From the NCBI RefSeq assembly GCF_030125375.1, contig NZ_JASJUU010000003.1:820247-884246 (forward strand): 64,000 nucleotides of DNA, given 5' to 3'. Positions 55,101 through 63,575 of the stretch are shown one piece after another (position 1 is the stretch's first letter; every line of letters begins with the position of its first letter). Source of the stretch: Pseudoalteromonas umbrosa (GTDB lineage Bacteria; Pseudomonadota; Gammaproteobacteria; Enterobacterales; Alteromonadaceae). Both the position numbers and the translations under genes were made by a program. The notes beneath the pieces are model-generated. The model saw only the letters and a list, made by a program, of their open reading frames with translations, did not search any database and had not been told where the DNA came from.

Positions 55101-55894
55101 TAATGAACGAAGCAAGAAGTCAGCTGAACGACCGTTGGTACAACAATGTGTATATCAGCTACAAGGACAACCTCAAAGGTAAATACCCGTTTAACTTAAC
55201 TGGGCCAGATGCCGCAGTTGAGGACATCTCTGAGCTACTTAATCGCGACTCCGGTATTTTCTGGGAGTTTATGGATGCAAACTTGGCACCGTTTTTAAAG
55301 CTTAAACGCGGTGTGTGGGTAGAAAAAACTTGGAATGGCATCGGCCTTGGTTTTGACAAGCCCGTACTGGATAAATTGACCAAGGCACGCAAAGTAACGC
55401 GTTCATTGTTCCCAAGAGAGGGCTCTGAAGTGGGGATCAGTTTCCAAATGATGCCTGTTGCGCAGCGCGGTGTGCGTGAAACCTATATAGGTTACAGCGA
55501 CCAAAGCTATCGCTATCGCAACGAACCGGAAGAGTGGCGCAGATTTACGTGGCCCGCAAGAACAGGGGCAGAAAAGGCCACCATCTATGGCATGGATCGC
55601 AAAGGCAATCGGATCGAGATCCAAAAAGACGGCCCATGGGCGTTATTGAAAATACTCAACGAAGCGCGTGTTAAATGGGTTAAAGGCACAGAGTATATGG
55701 CGACGTGGGAGTTGCTATTGCCTGAAGAAGAAAGCAGCGAAGCTCCTGAACATATTCAGGTACAAGTAGCGCTAAAATCTAGTCGCAATAGCGGTATCTT
55801 CAGCAAGTACTTTATGTCGTCTTTTGCCTTGCCAGAAGCCTTGTTCACAGGCCGTGTGCAACTGGCCAGTCAAGCAGCAAAGCAGGTGCAGTAA
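52169..55894 (+). CDS. tssM: TssM (IcmF-like) T6SS membrane-complex ATPase-like protein
   Basis: This 1,241-residue protein is of usual length. It has two N-terminal helices (about 20-70), a cytoplasmic GTPase-like domain with Walker A GPSATGKST (about 133-141) and DTAGRY, a third helix at about 437-460, and a large periplasmic part with the C-terminal TssJ-binding domain. It forms the transenvelope channel with TssL and TssJ. It starts 4 nt after tssL and ends 3 nt before tagF. Confidence 0.94.
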   Translation: MAGSVNKSGLIHLLLNFFSSRATAKWIGLFALLSLAWFGGRFIGLGGVDQRLWLMGGIFVVFMLVLFVRWLWAKRSGDKLASELANHNASSEAEVAEIKEKMQDALAALKASHLGAGYRGNTALYALPWYMIIGPSATGKSTLFANSGLHFPYSKSNQMHIQGFGGTRNCDWWFSDQAILIDTAGRYTTEESDKEQWLSFLKLLKKNRPKLPINGVMVAISIADILTSDTEQVRDHVKQIRTRIDELINQLGIIFPIYIVFTKTDLISGFEPFFNELSEQERLQPWGAYLLDKNQTPTSDEACDTFNAEMESMYQRLCQQRLVKMTRERDTQRKQLIYDFPNQFKAASDKVSEFVEILFKENPFQEIPWFAGVYFTSGTQEGVPIERSSKTKLATFRSVLFEYRQQSLTSAFFVNKVFNEVMFKLQDLTKGNRKKRKIQKWVKGLAICTSITAIGLMSGLLFNSYTHNTQLLDTGELLSKHVIATSVEHQSEVEQFNAVLALFEHYQTLEAYEQKLPWYFLLGVYSADTTKAPIKHILQQRVQSLIGGPAAQQIATALASSHTQWQDLQMAEEQVIKRVEPQLRDSYYNLMKFQLMMSDEFARLDHAFVSNAILSMVAQRLELDIEADETAQTTEKMRALVNFYIAQLRQDTEAPGLDVWASQEHLIAQARANLTTDPQPDVIYGQIKDKVSVSNPELTLDQMMSQNNKTFLKSELTVPYVFTQKAWQSEVYSEIKRRANIAFSGDWVMGTEQAGAEGAIDEAKANELASAIRALYFKEYATAWFDFINAVEVRPFNTSNAASLTLGQLSSTQGPLVDLMKAIDANINLSNAPLQEPEKLSGVSEKIIDKVKSDTLLGNSKGLESLSSKKVPELAQRFADLRRYTSVSEEAQISDYLQQYLGALSAFHSDIKDIAASNDDDFMAMEFSRSLLTGEDKENALQSAWVVVESQVRALDPDSKQVLERLLKAPLLASVQTVMNEARSQLNDRWYNNVYISYKDNLKGKYPFNLTGPDAAVEDISELLNRDSGIFWEFMDANLAPFLKLKRGVWVEKTWNGIGLGFDKPVLDKLTKARKVTRSLFPREGSEVGISFQMMPVAQRGVRETYIGYSDQSYRYRNEPEEWRRFTWPARTGAEKATIYGMDRKGNRIEIQKDGPWALLKILNEARVKWVKGTEYMATWELLLPEEESSEAPEHIQVQVALKSSRNSGIFSKYFMSSFALPEALFTGRVQLASQAAKQVQ

Positions 55895-55897
55895 AGG

Positions 55898-56896
55898 ATG
55901 AGTATGTTCAGCTTTTTTTCCAATAAAAAACCCAACAAGGTACCCGTGAGCTTGCCTTTTGGCTTTATGGGCAAAAGCCCGATACAAGCCGATTTTGTGA
56001 AGTATCACGTAGACTCGCGTGAAGTCATCAACATGGATCATTGGCTGCAAGAGGGCTACGCCCATGTGTGCCGCAGTGCGTTGCAAGGCGACAGCCATTT
56101 TGACGACCAATTGACAACGCTGTTTTTTATTGCTGGTGGTGAGGCTGACAACAGCATGATGGGAGTATTGCAGCCAAGCCAAGACAAAAGCGGTAGGCAG
56201 TATCCATTTAGCTCATTTATTTTGTGTAGTAATGCGGACTTTAAAACGCATCCTGCGTTTTTATTGTATGAACGCTTTAACATTATTCGCTCTTTAATTT
56301 TAAATCATGAGCTGATCAAAAGTGCGAGCTCTTTAGAAATGATGCAAAAAACAGCACATGAGTTACAGCCTTTGGGTGAGATGTGCGATCAGGAATTGGA
56401 CTTTAATACTTCGATGGAAGCGCTAAGAAAGCAACCCATTGAGCGCATCTGGTTTGCACTGGGCTTGTCGACTGTGGAGCAGCGCGGCGCACTTATTGAA
56501 CAGTTGATGCATGCGCTTAAAGGCTTATCGGCACAGGGCTGCAAACGCAGCCAATTTGGGATCAAGTTACCGATGCCACAATTGGGTGATGACAGCAAGC
56601 TGGTCGTCGCATTTTGGCTGCATTTGATCACCAATACAGTGGCAGATAATCATTGGCAGCCTTGGTGCTTTTATAACTTTGGACAGCTCAGCTGCTCAGC
56701 ATCTTTGGTGGTGTATTGCCGGCCGGTGCCTGCCTCTTTTTTTGCATCGGTTTGGCTTGATTTAGCAACAGGCTCAACGGTGATGGATTTTACCAAGCTC
56801 AATGACAATCAGCCGTTATCAAGCAAAGCTTTAGAGCTGGCAAAAGCCACCAATATGAGTGTGTTTGATACCTTGCGTAGCTGGAGCAAAGTGTAA
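55898..56896 (+). CDS. tagF: TagF T6SS accessory protein
   Basis: The 332 residues have the TagF/ImpM start (FGFMGKSPIQADFVKY, here PFGFMGKSPIQADFV) and HWLQEGYAHV; the C-terminal half is less conserved. TagF proteins post-translationally repress T6SS assembly, in some species as part of a threonine phosphorylation pathway. No PpkA/PppA genes are in the window. The 3' end overlaps the start of tssA by one base, so they are coupled. Confidence 0.85.
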   Translation: MSMFSFFSNKKPNKVPVSLPFGFMGKSPIQADFVKYHVDSREVINMDHWLQEGYAHVCRSALQGDSHFDDQLTTLFFIAGGEADNSMMGVLQPSQDKSGRQYPFSSFILCSNADFKTHPAFLLYERFNIIRSLILNHELIKSASSLEMMQKTAHELQPLGEMCDQELDFNTSMEALRKQPIERIWFALGLSTVEQRGALIEQLMHALKGLSAQGCKRSQFGIKLPMPQLGDDSKLVVAFWLHLITNTVADNHWQPWCFYNFGQLSCSASLVVYCRPVPASFFASVWLDLATGSTVMDFTKLNDNQPLSSKALELAKATNMSVFDTLRSWSKV

Positions 56897-58464
56897 TGAC
56901 ACAACCACATGGTTATCCGTCTTGGCAAGCATGGAGCAGCGCACTTCTGAGCGAATTTGAGCCTGATAAGTGCGGTGAAGATGTGCGCTACGACGATGAC
57001 TTTAAATGTGTGAAAGCCTCGTCATCAGGCGCGTCAGAAGTTGATTTTAAAGAGATATTTATCATCTCGAGTAAGTTACTGGCTGAAAAAACCAAAGATT
57101 TACGGGTGGCATCTTATTTGTGTTTAGCAGCCACACAAGAGTTTGGGATCAATGGTTTATTGCCCAGTTTGAGGCTGTTTAATGACTTGGTAAAGCAGTT
57201 TGATAATGCTTTGTATCCTGAAAAGCCGCGAGCGCGGGCATCGGTGCATACGTGGTTCTTACAGCAACAGCAGCGTTTGCTCAGTGTGGCAGATAACATT
57301 GGCGGCACGACCCCTGAGCATTGGCAAACACTCGATGAAATATTGCAAATTTATGCCAAAGAGGTTGTGCCATTTTTAGATGACCAAGCTGGCCCTTTGG
57401 CAGATTTAGGGGCGTGGTGTGAAAAAGGCAGGATCAGTCAGCCGATGCCAAAGCCAGAACCTAAACCCGAACCAAAACTAGTTACGCAAGAGCAGCCGCA
57501 GCCAACGCCTGTCGCTGACCCCGAGCCAGCGGCGGTAGCTGCCAAGGCCGCAGAGCCTATTGTGGTACCGCCTAAGGTGACAACGCAAGCAATAGACTCA
57601 GACAGCGATTATATGGCGCAGGTTCGCACCTTGCTAAAGCATGACAGAGCGCAGCAAAACTGGCCAAGAGCTATGCACTTAGCACGCGCAGTGCGCTGGG
57701 GCGCATTGGCCTTACCGCCTCATGACGATAATTTAAAAACACGCTTGCCCGCACCGCGAGAAACCGCGTTTGCACCAATAAAAAACGCGTTGGCAAACGA
57801 AGAATATTCCGAAGCGCTGGCAAAAGCAGAGGCGCTGTTTATGGAAGGGGCCATGCATTTTAATTTGGACTTACAAAAGTTCACCTTGGATGCGTTGGCT
57901 GGGTTATCAAAGTCCACTTTAAAAGGCTGGTTGGAGCTGCAATTAGCGGCAATTGCACAGCAATTTCCTAAATTGTTGCAGCTGAAATATGAAGACGGCA
58001 GTGACTTTTGCAGCGCGGCAAATCGTGAGCGCATTCAAGAACACGCGCTGTTTCAAGGCGGACAAAGCCAAGACGCTGGCCAGCAGCAGTGGCAGGCGGC
58101 GATGAGTGAAGCACAAAAGCTGGTAGATAATAACGAGCTAAAAAAAGCATTGCAGCTGATAGATGCCCAACCGATGAGCACGGCCTTTGATAAAGCTTGT
58201 GCGCGCCTTCATCAAGGGCGACTGCTACTGAGAGCCGAACGAGCCAGCTTAGCAGTGCCGATTTTTCAGCAATTGCTGTCAGATATTCAAACCCATCGCC
58301 TTGATTTGTGGCAAGAGGATTTTGCAATGGACGTTTGGCGCTATGCCAAGCAATGCTTTGAGGAGATGTCTCAAACGCAAGGAGATGAATTTGATTTACA
58401 AGTGGCTGCCATTGAGTCGCAGCTATTGGTAACCAAAGTGAGCTCAGCGATCGACTGGGTGTAA
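56896..58464 (+). CDS. tssA: TssA-type T6SS protein (ImpA_N family)
   Basis: The 522 residues begin with an ImpA_N domain (about 10-150, EFEPDKCGEDVRYDDDFK). A Pro/Glu/Lys-rich linker follows (about 185-225, repeated PKPEPKPEPK), then a helical C-terminal region. TssA caps the distal end or primes the tail sheath. The linker and C-terminal sequence are of the longer class that contains a variable helical domain. The gene starts within the tagF stop codon region and is followed by tssB after 58 nt. Confidence 0.85.
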   Translation: MTQPHGYPSWQAWSSALLSEFEPDKCGEDVRYDDDFKCVKASSSGASEVDFKEIFIISSKLLAEKTKDLRVASYLCLAATQEFGINGLLPSLRLFNDLVKQFDNALYPEKPRARASVHTWFLQQQQRLLSVADNIGGTTPEHWQTLDEILQIYAKEVVPFLDDQAGPLADLGAWCEKGRISQPMPKPEPKPEPKLVTQEQPQPTPVADPEPAAVAAKAAEPIVVPPKVTTQAIDSDSDYMAQVRTLLKHDRAQQNWPRAMHLARAVRWGALALPPHDDNLKTRLPAPRETAFAPIKNALANEEYSEALAKAEALFMEGAMHFNLDLQKFTLDALAGLSKSTLKGWLELQLAAIAQQFPKLLQLKYEDGSDFCSAANRERIQEHALFQGGQSQDAGQQQWQAAMSEAQKLVDNNELKKALQLIDAQPMSTAFDKACARLHQGRLLLRAERASLAVPIFQQLLSDIQTHRLDLWQEDFAMDVWRYAKQCFEEMSQTQGDEFDLQVAAIESQLLVTKVSSAIDWV

Positions 58465-58522
58465 ATCGATATACGATGACCTTTCTTTATGGAAAGCGTA
58501 AAGAGTAACAATAGGGAAGAGC

Positions 58523-59050
58523 ATGACAGATACATTTCAAAAAGAAATACCCAGAGCGCGGATCAATATCGCGCTAGAACTGGACACGGATGGCGCCACA
58601 CAAAAAAGTGAGCTGCCAATGAAAGTGCTGGTCGTTGGTGACTATTCAAATGGTCAAAACGACGCTGACTTAGCTGAACGTGAACGTATTTCGATCGACA
58701 AAAATAACCTCGAACAAGTACTCAAAGATATCTCGCCCAAGGCACAATTTCAGGTGCGTAACCGCATTGCAGGCGATGGCGATATCAGCGTGAACTTAAA
58801 GTTTGACGAGTTTAAATCTTTTGACCCAGAGCAGGTTGCCGCACAGGTACCTGAGCTCAACAAAATGATGTCGATGCGTAACTTGTTACGGGATTTGAAA
58901 TCAAACCTATTGGATAACTCATCACTGAGAAAAGAGTTAGAGCGCATCTTACAGAGCAAACCTGAGCTCGATGAACTCAAGGCGAAATTGGATGAGCTGG
59001 CACCGCTTGCCTCTGAACAAGATAAGCAGCCTAAGCAACCGCAGGAGTAA
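58523..59050 (+). CDS. tssB: TssB sheath small subunit
   Basis: A 175-residue TssB/VipA: PRARINIALELDTDG at the N terminus, LPMKVLVVGDYSNG, and the C-terminal helix region with LRDLKSNLLDNSSLRKELERIL. It pairs with TssC to form the contractile sheath. GGGAAGAGC precedes the ATG; tssC follows after 9 nt. Confidence 0.95.
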   Translation: MTDTFQKEIPRARINIALELDTDGATQKSELPMKVLVVGDYSNGQNDADLAERERISIDKNNLEQVLKDISPKAQFQVRNRIAGDGDISVNLKFDEFKSFDPEQVAAQVPELNKMMSMRNLLRDLKSNLLDNSSLRKELERILQSKPELDELKAKLDELAPLASEQDKQPKQPQE

Positions 59051-59059
59051 GGACACCCT

Positions 59060-60586
59060 ATGAATATGCAAGAAAACCTAAATGTGGCTGCACGCGCAGA
59101 AGAAATCGAAGCGGTTTCTACGTATGAAGCCATTTGTGACTTAGTGGATATTGATCCGGTCGGCAGTGAGATTAGCATAGATACATTCAGAGATGCGAAT
59201 AACTTGGCTGAAACCAATACCAATGAGCGTTTAACCGCGGCCATCAACGTCTTTTTAGACATGGCAAGCTCAGATGGCCAGCAAGTATCCCGTATCGATA
59301 AGCTGCTATTGGATGATTACATTGCTAAAGTTGACCGCATTATCTCAGAGCAGTTAGATGAGATTTTACACCATGAGAACTTTCAAAAAGTTGAATCGGC
59401 ATGGCGCTCTTTACGCTATTTAATTAATCGCTGTCCTAATAATGCCAACGTTAAAGTTGAGTTGTTAGATGTGGATAAAGAAACCTTGCGTGATGACTTT
59501 GAAGAGTCACCAGATACCACACAGTCTGTGTTATACAAACAGGTCTACACCGCAGAGTATGACACGCCTGGGGGCGAGCCAATTTCAACCATGGTGTCGA
59601 ATTTTGAATTTGACTGCTCAGCACCGGATGTCTCCCTTTTACAAGAGATCTCGCGCGTGTCTGCGGCCGCACATTGCCCATTTTTAGCCAGTGTTGGCTC
59701 GAAGTTTTTCTTGAAAGATTCATTGGAAGAAGTGTCTAAGATCCAAGACTTACGCTCTTACATGGAACGTGCGGAGTTCCAGCGCTGGAAAAATTTCAGA
59801 GAGTCTGAAGACTCACGTTACATCGGTCTTGCGTTCCCGAGATTTTTACTGCGCTTACCGTATGGGGATTTAAACCCAATTCGTAACTTTAATTACCAAG
59901 AAGAAGTGACCAGCGAAGATCATGAGCGTTATTTGTGGGGTAATGCCACATTTGCTTTTGCAGCCAATGTGATCCGCAGTTTCCACGAAAATGGCTGGTC
60001 AGTGAACATTCGCGGGCCGCAATCAGGTGGACGCGTAGAGAATTTACCACTGCATTCATTTGAAGCGGGCCGCGGTCAAGAAACCAAGATCCCAACAGAA
60101 GTCCTGATCTCCGAAACCAAGGAGTTGGAATTTGCGAATCAGGGCTTCATCCCACTGAGTTACTATAAAAACTCTGACTTTGCGTGCTTCTTTTCGGCAA
60201 ACAGTGCGCAAAAGCCACAGATTTATGAAACGCCAGAAGCCTCTGCAAACGCTCGTATTAACTCACGTTTGCCTTATATCTACTTGGTGTCGCGCATTGC
60301 TCATTACATGAAGGTATTACAGCGCGAAAACATCGGCTCGAGCAAGCCAAGACATGAGCTTGAGCAGCAGCTCAATGATTGGTTGGGCGCCTTAGTCACT
60401 AAGATGAACAACCCTGATGAGTCGTTGATAGCGACACACCCATTGAAAGATGCTGAGGTCAATGTTGCGGAGATCCCTGGTAACCCAGGTTATTACCGAG
60501 TCAGCACCTATGTGGTGCCGCACTTCCAAGTTGAAGGCATTGATGTACGTCTAGCTCTGGTGGGGCAAATGCCTGGTGAGAAATGA
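59060..60586 (+). CDS. tssC: TssC sheath large subunit
   Basis: The 508-residue TssC/VipB is highly conserved: FQKVESAWRSLRYLINRC, FLASVGSKFF, YIGLAFPRFLLRLPYG and PTEVLISETKELEFANQGF near the C-terminal half. It assembles with TssB into the sheath that contracts to fire the Hcp tube. It ends 300 nt before hcp, a gap that holds several hairpins. Confidence 0.96.
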   Translation: MNMQENLNVAARAEEIEAVSTYEAICDLVDIDPVGSEISIDTFRDANNLAETNTNERLTAAINVFLDMASSDGQQVSRIDKLLLDDYIAKVDRIISEQLDEILHHENFQKVESAWRSLRYLINRCPNNANVKVELLDVDKETLRDDFEESPDTTQSVLYKQVYTAEYDTPGGEPISTMVSNFEFDCSAPDVSLLQEISRVSAAAHCPFLASVGSKFFLKDSLEEVSKIQDLRSYMERAEFQRWKNFRESEDSRYIGLAFPRFLLRLPYGDLNPIRNFNYQEEVTSEDHERYLWGNATFAFAANVIRSFHENGWSVNIRGPQSGGRVENLPLHSFEAGRGQETKIPTEVLISETKELEFANQGFIPLSYYKNSDFACFFSANSAQKPQIYETPEASANARINSRLPYIYLVSRIAHYMKVLQRENIGSSKPRHELEQQLNDWLGALVTKMNNPDESLIATHPLKDAEVNVAEIPGNPGYYRVSTYVVPHFQVEGIDVRLALVGQMPGEK

Positions 60587-60892
60587 AAACCAGACATGAG
60601 TTCAGTGAAGCGTATTTGAAAGCGGCATAGCCGCTTTCTATCAAGCTTTTCAGATTGCATCGTTGTTAATTGGCTTGTTCGGCAAAGTGTGCATCTAGAC
60701 ATACTTATTTGCAGGGAAGTAGGTATCTCTAGTTGTAGAAATTGCCCTGGGTTGGCGGCAACCAACCCAGGACATGTTCCCAAATTGGCATGAAGCGTGG
60801 CGCTTTTTTTGGGATCTAACACAGCCGAGGCGGTGTTAGAGCGATGCCATTAATTATCAGGAAACAACTTATATTAAAAGGAGAATATAGAA
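60587..60892. promoter_or_regulatory. Structured tssC-hcp intergenic region with consecutive hairpins
   Basis: Four inverted repeats lie in 306 bases. GAAAGCGGC-ATA-GCCGCTTTC (60618-60638) follows tssC and may terminate weakly. CCTGGGTTGG-CGGCAA-CCAACCCAGG (60746-60771) is a 10-bp stem. AAGCG-TGG-CGCTT then seven further T bases follows (60793-60810ish, terminator-like). CTAACAC with a GCC/GGC inner stem and GTGTTAG (60816-60839) precedes the AAGGAG of hcp. A separate hcp promoter is likely in this stretch, which would allow Hcp to be made in excess of sheath proteins. Confidence 0.6.
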
Positions 60893-61378
60893 ATGGCAAT
60901 TCCAGCGTATTTGTGGTTAAAGGATGACCAAGGGAATGAAGTAAAAGGTTCAGTAACTGTGGCTGAGCGTGAAGGGTCAATTGAAATTTTACACTTTGAC
61001 CATGAACTCCGTATCCCAACGGACAATGACACAGGAGAGCTAACAGGGACTCGTAAGCACGAACCTTTCATCATCACAAAAGCTGTGGATGCATCTACAC
61101 CGTATTTGTACAAAGCGTGTTCAAATGGTCAAACACTAAAGCAATTAGAGCTTAAGTGGTACCGTATTGATGACACTGGTACTGAGCGCGAGTATTTCCG
61201 CCACACACTTGAAGATGTAAAGATCACATCTATTACGCCAACCATGCACAACGTAAAAGATCTGGACAAAGAGCGTTATCCGCATCTTGAGAAAGTGAAC
61301 ATGCGTTATAAGCGTATCACCTGGACTTACCTAGACGGAAACATTGAGTTTTCTGATTCTTGGACTGAGGGTCGTTAA
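60893..61378 (+). CDS. hcp: Hcp T6SS tube protein
   Basis: A 161-residue Hcp: MAIPAYLWLKDDQGNEV at the N terminus, then the Hcp1 core with HEPFIITKAVDASTPYLYKA, LKWYRIDDTGTEREYF and the C-terminal ITWTYLDGNIEFSDSW. Hexamers stack into the inner tube and chaperone some effectors. It has AAGGAG upstream and its own strong terminator downstream, so it is likely expressed as a separate high-level unit within the cluster. Confidence 0.96.
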   Translation: MAIPAYLWLKDDQGNEVKGSVTVAEREGSIEILHFDHELRIPTDNDTGELTGTRKHEPFIITKAVDASTPYLYKACSNGQTLKQLELKWYRIDDTGTEREYFRHTLEDVKITSITPTMHNVKDLDKERYPHLEKVNMRYKRITWTYLDGNIEFSDSWTEGR

Positions 61379-61389
61379 GACCACTCATC

Positions 61390-61418
61390 AGAGGCAAAGC
61401 AGTGCTTTGCCTCTTTTT
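61390..61418 (+). terminator. Strong terminator after hcp
   Basis: AGAGGCAAAGC / GCTTTGCCTCT, an 11-bp perfect stem with an AGT loop, then TTTT. It would limit read-through from hcp into tssE, so tssE-F-G depend on read-through or a promoter in the short gap. Confidence 0.88.
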
Positions 61419-61441
61419 AAACAACTCCATGGTGACGCAAT

Positions 61442-61846
61442 ATGGCTTTATTTGATCTGTTGGCGCAGTCTCAACAACAAGCATATAACCCCAATAAAAC
61501 AGCGACGCGCTCATTGAGCGTGTGTGAACATCTAACGCAGTTGCTCAATGCACGGCGCGGTGTGTTGGGGCACTTAGAAGATTATGGTTTACCCGATGTA
61601 GAAGATATTTACGAGGGACTGCCTTATTCACAACATACGTTGGCCAACGAAGTAAAAAAAACCATAGAAAAATACGAGCCACGTATTGCCAATATTGTTG
61701 TGCGCCCAGTGGAGATTAAAGAACATAATTGCGTGATCCGCTTTGATATTCGTGCAGAGCTAAAAAGCGGTGAGATCATTCGACTGAATACCCGTTTTGC
61801 ATCAGGCGGCAAAGCCGATGTAGATACTCAGATCAAGGACGAATAA
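61442..61846 (+). CDS. tssE: TssE T6SS baseplate wedge (gp25-like)
   Basis: A 134-residue gp25-like protein with SLSVCEHLTQLLNARRGVL and DYGLPDVEDIYEGLP, then IRFDIRAELKSGEIIRLNTRF. It forms the baseplate with TssF, TssG and TssK. It stops 2 nt before tssF. Confidence 0.93.
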   Translation: MALFDLLAQSQQQAYNPNKTATRSLSVCEHLTQLLNARRGVLGHLEDYGLPDVEDIYEGLPYSQHTLANEVKKTIEKYEPRIANIVVRPVEIKEHNCVIRFDIRAELKSGEIIRLNTRFASGGKADVDTQIKDE

Positions 61847-61848
61847 AC

Positions 61849-63573
61849 ATGGATATGCAACAGTATTTTGATGCGCAAATGCGTCTCTTAACACAAGCTG
61901 GTAAGGAGTTCGCTCAGCAATATCCAGAGCATGCGGGGCAGCTTAACATTGATGCGCTCAAAGACCGCGATCCGCATGTTGAGCGCTTATTAGAAGGCGT
62001 TGCCTATATGACGGCATATACGCAAAAGCGCCTTGATGAGTCATTACCAGAAGTCTCTGAGCAAGTGTTGCGACAAGTGTGTCCGCTGATGCTGAGTAAT
62101 TATCCGTCCACGACCATTATTCAATTCACCCCTAAGATGACGATGCAAGGGGCCACAACGGTCGAATCGGGTACGCAAATTAGCTCCCATGGGGATAAAA
62201 CCACCCCTGTGGTATGCCACTTTACCACATCGACCGATACACCAATTGCCCCGTTTGAAGTGTATGCGGTGGATTATCAGGAGTTTCACAGTGGCGCCAA
62301 GTTAAGTTTAAAGCTCAAGCGCTTGGGCCAAGGTGTGGTCAGTGACTATGAGTTAAAATCTTTGCGTTTTTATTTGTGTGGTGACACGCCACTGTGTGCC
62401 AGCTTATATCATTTAATGACCAACGCCAGTGAACACATTGAAGTCAGTTATGGCAGTCACTTCGACAAACTCACCCAGCTGCTCCCTAAGTCATCGGTGA
62501 GCAGTGCTTTTGGTCATGGCGAGTTTGGTATCTTACCCAACAGTGATCAGTGCCATCCGGGCTACGCACTATTGCTTGATTACTTTAATAGTCGTGAGCG
62601 CTTTTATTTTGTAGAGCTAAACAACTTCCATCTTTTGAAGTTTGACGCCAACCTTAACACCCTAGATATTGAGATCACCAGCCAAGTGAAGCTGCCACCT
62701 GGGCATAAAGTTAGCCATGAAAATATCATGCTCAACTGTGTGCCCGCAGTCAATTTGTTTGCGTGTGATGCAGAGCCAATGCGCTGCTTAGATAATCAAA
62801 CCGAATACCCTATTACGCCAATACAAGAAAAATCCGCAGAGGCATTTTGCTTTGAGGTCACTGAGCTCAAGGGGAAAAACCGCAGCTCAGGAGAGAGTGT
62901 TGATTTTCAGTCTCGTTATACCAGTGTATTTGAAGACGAAAAGCACCTTTACAGCTTGGTATCCAAAGACACAGGCGGCGCTGCCCCCAAGGTGTATGTG
63001 CAGATCTCCATGGATGATATTGATGCTGTGCAAACGCTGTCAGCGAGCACCCTTGCACACAATGCCGTGTGGCCAAGGCAATTGTTAAAAGAGGGCGACA
63101 TTCATGTTCCCAAAGCCAATGCCCCTTTTGCGCTGACGATGAAAAATGTGATCCGCCCAAGCAAGATGCTGCACTGCCCCAAGCAGCAAAAACACTGGCT
63201 GTTGATTGGCCTATTGAATATGCGCTTTTCTCAACTTGCCGATCCGATCCAATTAAAAAAACTTTTGGCGCTGTTTGATTGGTCAGGGCGCTCAGAAAAT
63301 CAAAGCCGGATCGCCAGTATTGTTGATGCTCACTCAAGGCCAATCTCAATGCTGCAAAAAGGGGTGTTTGTAAAAGGGCTAGAAATTCATTTGACCATTA
63401 ATGAGAAGCAGTTTGTGTGCTTTTCAGATGCTTATCATTTTTGTGATGTATTGCATCAGTTTTTTAAGCTTTATGCGCCCATTAACGAGTGTTTGCAAAC
63501 CAAGGTGACATGCGTACCTAGCTACCACACTTGGTGTTGGCAGATAAGTTCCGGCGAGAGTTATCAGATATAG
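61849..63573 (+). CDS. tssF: TssF T6SS baseplate protein
   Basis: The 574 residues match TssF/ImpG: N-terminal FDAQMRLLTQAGKEFAQQYP, DPHVERLLEGVAYMTA and TRRL-like TQKRLDESLPEVSEQVLRQV, then the long C-terminal domain. TssF2-TssG forms the wedge core. It is followed 2 nt later by tssG. Confidence 0.94.
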   Translation: MDMQQYFDAQMRLLTQAGKEFAQQYPEHAGQLNIDALKDRDPHVERLLEGVAYMTAYTQKRLDESLPEVSEQVLRQVCPLMLSNYPSTTIIQFTPKMTMQGATTVESGTQISSHGDKTTPVVCHFTTSTDTPIAPFEVYAVDYQEFHSGAKLSLKLKRLGQGVVSDYELKSLRFYLCGDTPLCASLYHLMTNASEHIEVSYGSHFDKLTQLLPKSSVSSAFGHGEFGILPNSDQCHPGYALLLDYFNSRERFYFVELNNFHLLKFDANLNTLDIEITSQVKLPPGHKVSHENIMLNCVPAVNLFACDAEPMRCLDNQTEYPITPIQEKSAEAFCFEVTELKGKNRSSGESVDFQSRYTSVFEDEKHLYSLVSKDTGGAAPKVYVQISMDDIDAVQTLSASTLAHNAVWPRQLLKEGDIHVPKANAPFALTMKNVIRPSKMLHCPKQQKHWLLIGLLNMRFSQLADPIQLKKLLALFDWSGRSENQSRIASIVDAHSRPISMLQKGVFVKGLEIHLTINEKQFVCFSDAYHFCDVLHQFFKLYAPINECLQTKVTCVPSYHTWCWQISSGESYQI

Positions 63574-63575
63574 CC

